Source: Cordia subcordata (taxonomy: Eukaryota; Streptophyta; Magnoliopsida; Boraginales; Cordiaceae). Taken from it: a DNA stretch of 64,000 nt. The stretch spans positions 2,356,001 to 2,420,000 of the forward strand of contig JAPTOF010000014.1 of the NCBI GenBank assembly GCA_028554755.1, read 5' to 3'. The notes below the pieces were generated by a model. It saw nothing but the letters and a program-made list of their open reading frames with translations, was not told the origin of the DNA and ran no database searches. The position numbers and the translations under genes are program-made. Numbering within the stretch: position 1 is the stretch's first letter; every line of letters starts with the position of its first letter. This document shows, in pieces, positions 59,079-64,000 of this stretch.

Positions 59079-60404
59079 ATGCTAGCTAATTAAACACTAA
59101 GCCTTAGTTAAAAGCCTGCAATTGCACAGGTCGTGAGTCTAATGTGCAAGCATAGGTCAATCTCTCAAGGAGGTAAGAAATGAGGAATGAAAGCTAAGTA
59201 TGTGTCCTAGAAAGTTAGAAAGAAAACAAGATAAACTAAGAAATTTTTTTGGTTATTTTAGATATAAAGGGAGCTCAAAGTAAATTAAACTAATCTAAAC
59301 AAACTAAAAAAAAATAAAGGTAAGAAAGAACAAGCTAGTAACAGGGAATTGACACAAGCAATAGGGCAATGGGTGAAATTCGCTTAACTATGACTGATTT
59401 GAGTACTATCTTTGTTATGGGATTAACTTTGATGGTTTTGCTCTAAAAAGGGGTGCTCTAAGCTAGGAATCTCATGAACCTCTTCTACAATCCCTAGAAA
59501 TTGGTGCGGGTCTATCATTAGGTGCTAGCTATATAGAGGCGTCCTTATGAACTAGGCTATGGATTAGCTAATTATGTTCCTAGGTGATGATAATTGGTCT
59601 TACCCTAGGTTCTAACTCATTGGTTGGGTTTAAAGCCAAGAACTAGGCTTCCTAAAATCAATTAAGCTAGCTCGACACCTATCGACTGAGTTTAAAGCCA
59701 AAGGAGACTAAACTAGACCTAATTATTAACCGAAAAAACCATCAATATAGCATCACACAAGTGGGTTTTGATAATAAAGCACATCATACATGTTCTCAAG
59801 CATGGTACAAATGAATATAAAGCATATTCTAGCCCTAAACACTTAGACATATTTATGTTACACTAATTTAGGCATTAGAATCCAACATGGATGTTAGAGA
59901 AGCTAAAATTGGTATTAAGGCATATACAAACACACATAGACATGCATAGTTATAAGACCCATTTCATAGCATCACTACATAAACACCTAGACATGCTTAT
60001 ACAATGATTTAGAAGTGTTAGATAGCAATCAAGCCTCTAAATATATACGTTCTTTCACCTAGGCATATCAATAAACACATAGACATGTATGTAAATGGCC
60101 ATTGAACATTAAAAGCAAACATATATATTTTAAACCATCAAAATCTCATATCAAAGTAATACTTAATCAACCCATAATACAAGCTTCAATCACCCATAAA
60201 AGATCTATTCTAACATAGAGAAAACTAAGAACAAAAGGAGAAAGATTAACCTCTCTTTTATGCTTAGCTTTGCTCTTGAAATCCTTGTCTTGATCTTGCA
60301 ATTAAAAGTGTTAAAACCTTAATTACAAGCTTGGATCTAGGTGCATTTGTGTGTGGTCTAGTGTGTGAGAGGTGGGTGAGTTAGGGTTTTATGTGTGTGT
60401 TAAA
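59079..60404 (-). repeat. Gypsy LTR fragment H, reverse strand
   Basis: Starts TGATGCTAGC on the + strand and follows the U5-R order of the B LTR, with '...TTTAAAGCCAA' words at 59630 and 59690. It lacks the U3 part; a copia LTR takes over at about 60405. Confidence 0.6.
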
Positions 60405-61441
60405 ACCTTAATTAAACTTGTTTTTGGTTTAAATTGTGCTATTTTAAGTTTTTTTTAAGTGCGTTCATCTTGCCAAACTTGCTTTATTTTGAAAAGAGTG
60501 CATAGAGCATGGTTTCTTCTGACAAAGAAGCTTTCTAGACCTACCGGTCATCCTAGTCGATTGACCGACTGACCTAGAGGGCTACTGGTAAGCCCTGCTT
60601 CAGAAGGTATTCTTTGGCCTGACCGGTCACCCCAACCGATTGACTAGTTGAGGCTACTAGCAGAGTCCTAAGCTTTCTAGAGGTACCGGTCAACTGGTCC
60701 CCTTTCTGAGAACGCCTAGATTTGAAATTTTTGTTACCATTAACAGTACATTTGGGCTGCCTCTTTAAACCATTTTTCAACCCATTTTGTTCATAAGACC
60801 GAAAACAATTTTACAAAGGATCTTCAAAACATTTTCAAAACTTATTCTTCACTTTCACATACTTTCTTAGCTTGAAAATCATTAAATCTTTGAACTATAA
60901 GTTGCAATTTCTTTGAGAAAACAAGAGTTTATTTTTGGTATATCTTTTCCATAGTTTAGAAACCCTAGAACCTTTCTATTCTTCAATTATTGCTTGTACA
61001 CAGTCTAAAGCTAGAAATTGATTGCGGATTCATATTCTTAGCTATAAAAAGGGTGTGGGGAAATCCTTGGTGAGAGGGGCTCATTTTGGTACTTTGAAGA
61101 AGGCTTTGAAGTGTTGTAATTGTTGGTTTGTGCTTCACCAACATTTAAAGAGGCACCTAGCGGAGTTTGCGTGATGTCCTAAGGGTAGATCCTTTGGCAT
61201 TAGATGTAAGCAAGGTTGAACAACCTTAAATCGGTTATCTTTCTTACTCTTTTGCTTGCTCTTTACTTGCTTCCATATATTTCTTACTTAGTGTTTCTGG
61301 AAATGCCTTATTGATCATATTTGTTGTTGATTAAGTGTTTATTTGCTTAAATAGTTATTGATTGCTTGATTATTGCATTTTTATTTCTCAAATTTGTTTT
61401 CAACTTAATTCACTACCTTTTACATTGATTTGCCTACTATA
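60405..61441 (+). repeat. Sirevirus-type LTR of element J (left end uncertain)
   Basis: The R/U5 half matches the LTR at 3381-4693 (GCTTCACCAA, the 'TCCTAAGGG' word, 'CTTGC' runs). A TATA-like CTATAAAAAG lies near 61041-61050. Upstream at 60540-60690 are degenerate ACCGGTCA/TCGATTGACCG words of the palindrome cluster. It is followed by a primer site, so it is a 5' LTR. Confidence 0.7.
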
Positions 61442-61443
61442 TT

Positions 61444-61456
61444 TGGTATCTAGAGC
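61444..61456 (+). other. Primer binding site of element J (initiator-Met tRNA type)
   Basis: TGGTATCTAGAGC matches the usual copia site TGGTATCAGAGC with one inserted T. Confidence 0.75.
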
Positions 61457-61498
61457 TAGGATTCTACAAATAGCTTAAGCACTAGTAGATTTTGATCA

Positions 61499-61578
61499 TG
61501 GCAAATAACATGGGTATTTCACATATTGAGGGCTTGTCTATTAACAAAACTCTAGTATTTGATGGCTCAAATTATGCA
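61499..61578 (+). pseudogene. Start of copia Gag, element J, cut by LTR I
   Basis: ATG at 61499 opens 27 codons that end in F-D-G-S-N-Y-A, the conserved N-terminal block of copia Gag, where a Trp is expected next. The first bases of LTR I (TGATG) supply an immediate TGA stop. The frame is lost beyond that point. Confidence 0.7.
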
Positions 61579-63591
61579 TGATGTGCTAATTTTGTGTGAG
61601 CTTATGAATTGTATGTATATACTTGTTTTGAGGTGTTTTGTGCTTCATTTGGTGTATTAGTATAGCATTTAGGTCATACTTGTGCATATTAGAGTTTACA
61701 TGCTCATAGTTGATCTTAGAACTTAAATGCTACACTAATACGCGTTTATTGCTTGTTTTAGGTGAGATTCAGGAAGATAATTGAAGCTTGATTAAGGGTT
61801 CTTAGAGTGTGGAACAAATCCAAGGGCGTTTCGGACATAAAGGAATAAAGAGAAGTGCTTTTGGAAGTGGCAAGGCTAAGGAAGGAGCGACCGAGGCAAA
61901 ACTAAGTGGAACGGGAGTTAAATTCGAAGCTTTCAACCAAAAAAGGATATAGACAAATCTTGGACATGTTTTAGGGTGCAAAAGATGGCTTGAGAGATCC
62001 TAAAAGTAGTACAATGCCATAGAAAAAAATAGAGCGCGAATTGGAGCCAAAACGAGCAAGATATGAACATTTCACTGTCAAGACCGGTCGAACACCTGTC
62101 AAGGCCAGTCGAGCAGGTAGGTCGACCGGCTATATCAGAATCTTGGCCAATTTAGGCCTGTTGACTTAGGCCCAAAGCTAGTCAACCAGCTAGGCCCTCG
62201 CCCTGTAACTTGACAGCTTTACTTAAGCCACTTTTCAGCCCATTTTTAGGGGGAACACCAACCAATTCATACATCAATTTCCCTAAACCCAAAATCCACC
62301 AAAAACCACCTCACACACTCATGGATCCAAAAGGATCAAACATTAGGATTTGGGCATAGCTCGTGGATTGTAAAGCTTGACTATAGATAAAAGGGTACCT
62401 CTCTTTTATCCTAAGTCTAGTTATGTTTGAGTAAAGCTATATGAGGTGATTATATTTTGTATTTATGGATTGATTACTACTTTTTATTAATGAGAACTTG
62501 ATGGATTTGTATGTATATGTGTGTGTGTGTGTATATATATACATATATATATATGCTTTGTACTTAGGGTTTTGATTGGCAAATTAACATACATGTCTAT
62601 GTGTTTGTTGAAATGCCTCAATAAAGTTGCATATATATGTTGAAGTCTATTTTACTATTAACCATTTCTATATCACTAGGATAGCATGTCTATGTGTTTG
62701 TGTGGTGATTATATGAAATGGGTATGACTATATCTATATATGTGTTAGCATACTTAATAGCATAAATAGCTTCTATTGCTTACATGCCGAGTGCTATTGC
62801 TCAAATTGGTGTAATCTAAGCATGTCTAAGTGTTTAGTAGTAGGATATCAAATTATCCTCGAATGCCATGGGCTAGATGTGTATGCATTGTGCTCAAAAG
62901 CTAAGACCCACTATTGTGATAATGATCGATAGTGCTCAAATAATGGCTAATCTAGCTCCGTCTCCCTTAGCTTTAAATCCAGCTAATGGGTTTCAGGGTA
63001 GGTTACTTGACCTTAGACAAACTAAGTCTTGGCTTTAAACCCAGGTAATGATTTAGATGCTAGGGTTAGATCGATTCGAGTCACCAAGTACCTTGATTAT
63101 CTAGCCCTAATGCCTAGGTCATAAGGAGCACGTCGTAGCTCTGGGTAGACGTGCCTAGGGATGGACCCGTACTGAGTCCTAGGGGTTTCATTAGGAGGTT
63201 AATTAAAGTTCTAGATGAGAGCAACGACGTGTATCCATCAAGCATTTCTAGATAGACATAGTAATTATTTGTAGGCGTGATGTAATCACCCTAGTCCTTA
63301 TTTCTACGTGTTTGACTCTTTTAGATTGCTTGATTCCCCCGTTTCGCACACATAGACCTTTTATTTTCTTTTCCTTAGATCAAATTTTACTTTCCTGAGC
63401 TCCGCTTAATCCCAAGTCCAAAACATCGTAGTTTAGGGATCCAACACGTAGCCTTTTAGGACACACATAGCTTAGGACACCACTCACGTTAGGCCTTCCC
63501 GCGGATTCGAACCCCATACTCGTATACACTGTACTATACACGACCCGTATGCTTGCGGGATATTTATGCTTGTGCTGTAAGATAGCGATCA
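61579..63591 (+). repeat. Gypsy LTR I
   Basis: TGATGTG... to ...GCGATCA, 2013 bases, with the same R/U5 order as A and F. GGTCGACC lies at 62120-62127, the first twin hairpin at 62967-62986 with compensatory changes, and the conserved block near 63116-63185. Flanking five-mers (ATGCA and AGTTC) do not match, so it is not a simple solo LTR; it may be a 5' LTR of an element running out of the window. Confidence 0.78.
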
Positions 63592-64000
63592 AGTTCCTTT
63601 TCTTTCACCACATCCCACATATTCCATACACTTAGAGGTTGAGTCTTATGATTATATCTCTTATTTATATTTCAAGTCTATCTTTAAGGAGTCTAGGGTA
63701 CATATATCTCCTGAGCATTCATGCATACATGACCTGAAATCCATTCAGTCCTCGTTGTCCCCTCCATTTGTGCCTACCCCTTATGAGAAGCGTGATAATG
63801 AGATGACGCCTACTAACAATGAATTTATGGACACATTTGATAAGATCTTAGCTAGTGAACGTTTAGAGTCATCCATTAAGGAGAATAAGACATCAATTTC
63901 AGTGTTTTTAGATGATAAGTCTCTTGGAGTTAAGGATTGTTGTGTTGAGGAGAATAGCCACTCCAAGAAGACACTTAAGGAAGAAACTGATGAATTTGAA
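63592..64000 (+). CDS. Open frame after LTR I, runs off the window
   Basis: The frame through 63668 is open from before 63592 to base 64000. The first Met codons are at 63800 (M-T-P-T-N-N-E-F-M-D) and later. The visible protein is acidic and Ser/Lys/Glu-rich, with no motif I can name. By position it could be an internal gypsy region (Gag-Pol linker type), but the primer site and leader expected after the LTR are missing. It is probably a deleted element. Confidence 0.35.

Overview
This window is a block of nested plant LTR retrotransposons. No intact host gene, tRNA, rRNA or CRISPR array was found. The content points to a flowering-plant nuclear genome: Ty1/copia Sirevirus-type elements with an env-like ORF and multiple purine tracts, Ty3/gypsy elements of the OTA (Athila-like) branch with an Asp-tRNA primer site, a fragment that looks like an old endogenous pararetrovirus, and long AT-rich microsatellites. 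The species cannot be named from the sequence.

Layout. 1-4693: 3' half of a Sirevirus (RT/RNase H, broken env-like gene, three purine tracts, 3' LTR). 4696-6183: (TAA)n array, then a broken coat/protease/RT-start fragment of Caulimoviridae type. 6184-8718: AT-rich DNA with a MITE-like unit between 70-bp repeats. 8719-10466: solo LTR with TATAT target duplications. 10467-12578: AT-rich DNA and a decayed copia gag. 12579-16553: two LTR segments, primer site and decayed gypsy gag (element E). 16554-41088: reverse-strand copia remnant (C) split by reverse-strand gypsy element B (17851-40133), itself split by forward gypsy element A (22508-33488). 41089-55345: reverse-strand gypsy remnant D split by forward gypsy element F (43918-55035). 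55346-58315: unassigned DNA, a worn LTR and a large microsatellite. 58316-64000: LTR fragments G and H (reverse), a Sirevirus LTR with primer site and gag start (J), and a gypsy LTR (I) joined to an open frame that leaves the window.

The boundaries come from TG...CA ends, sister-LTR alignment by eye, and target duplications: GAATG for A, TAATC for F, CTAAT/CTAAC for B, TATAT for the solo LTR. A entered B and F entered D after those elements were in place. In both cases the younger element is in the opposite orientation to its host, which leaves large inverted repeats of pol.

None of the gypsy copies can be autonomous: each gag-pol has stops and frameshifts, and A, B and F have lost different key residues. 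The most interesting signals are non-coding. One is a GGTCGACC palindrome cluster just upstream of the TATA box in LTRs of both copia and gypsy families, and again upstream of the Sirevirus env-like gene. Another is a pair of short hairpins with compensatory changes in the transcribed part of the gypsy LTRs. A third is a duplicated hairpin plus purine-tract module in the gypsy 3' UTR.
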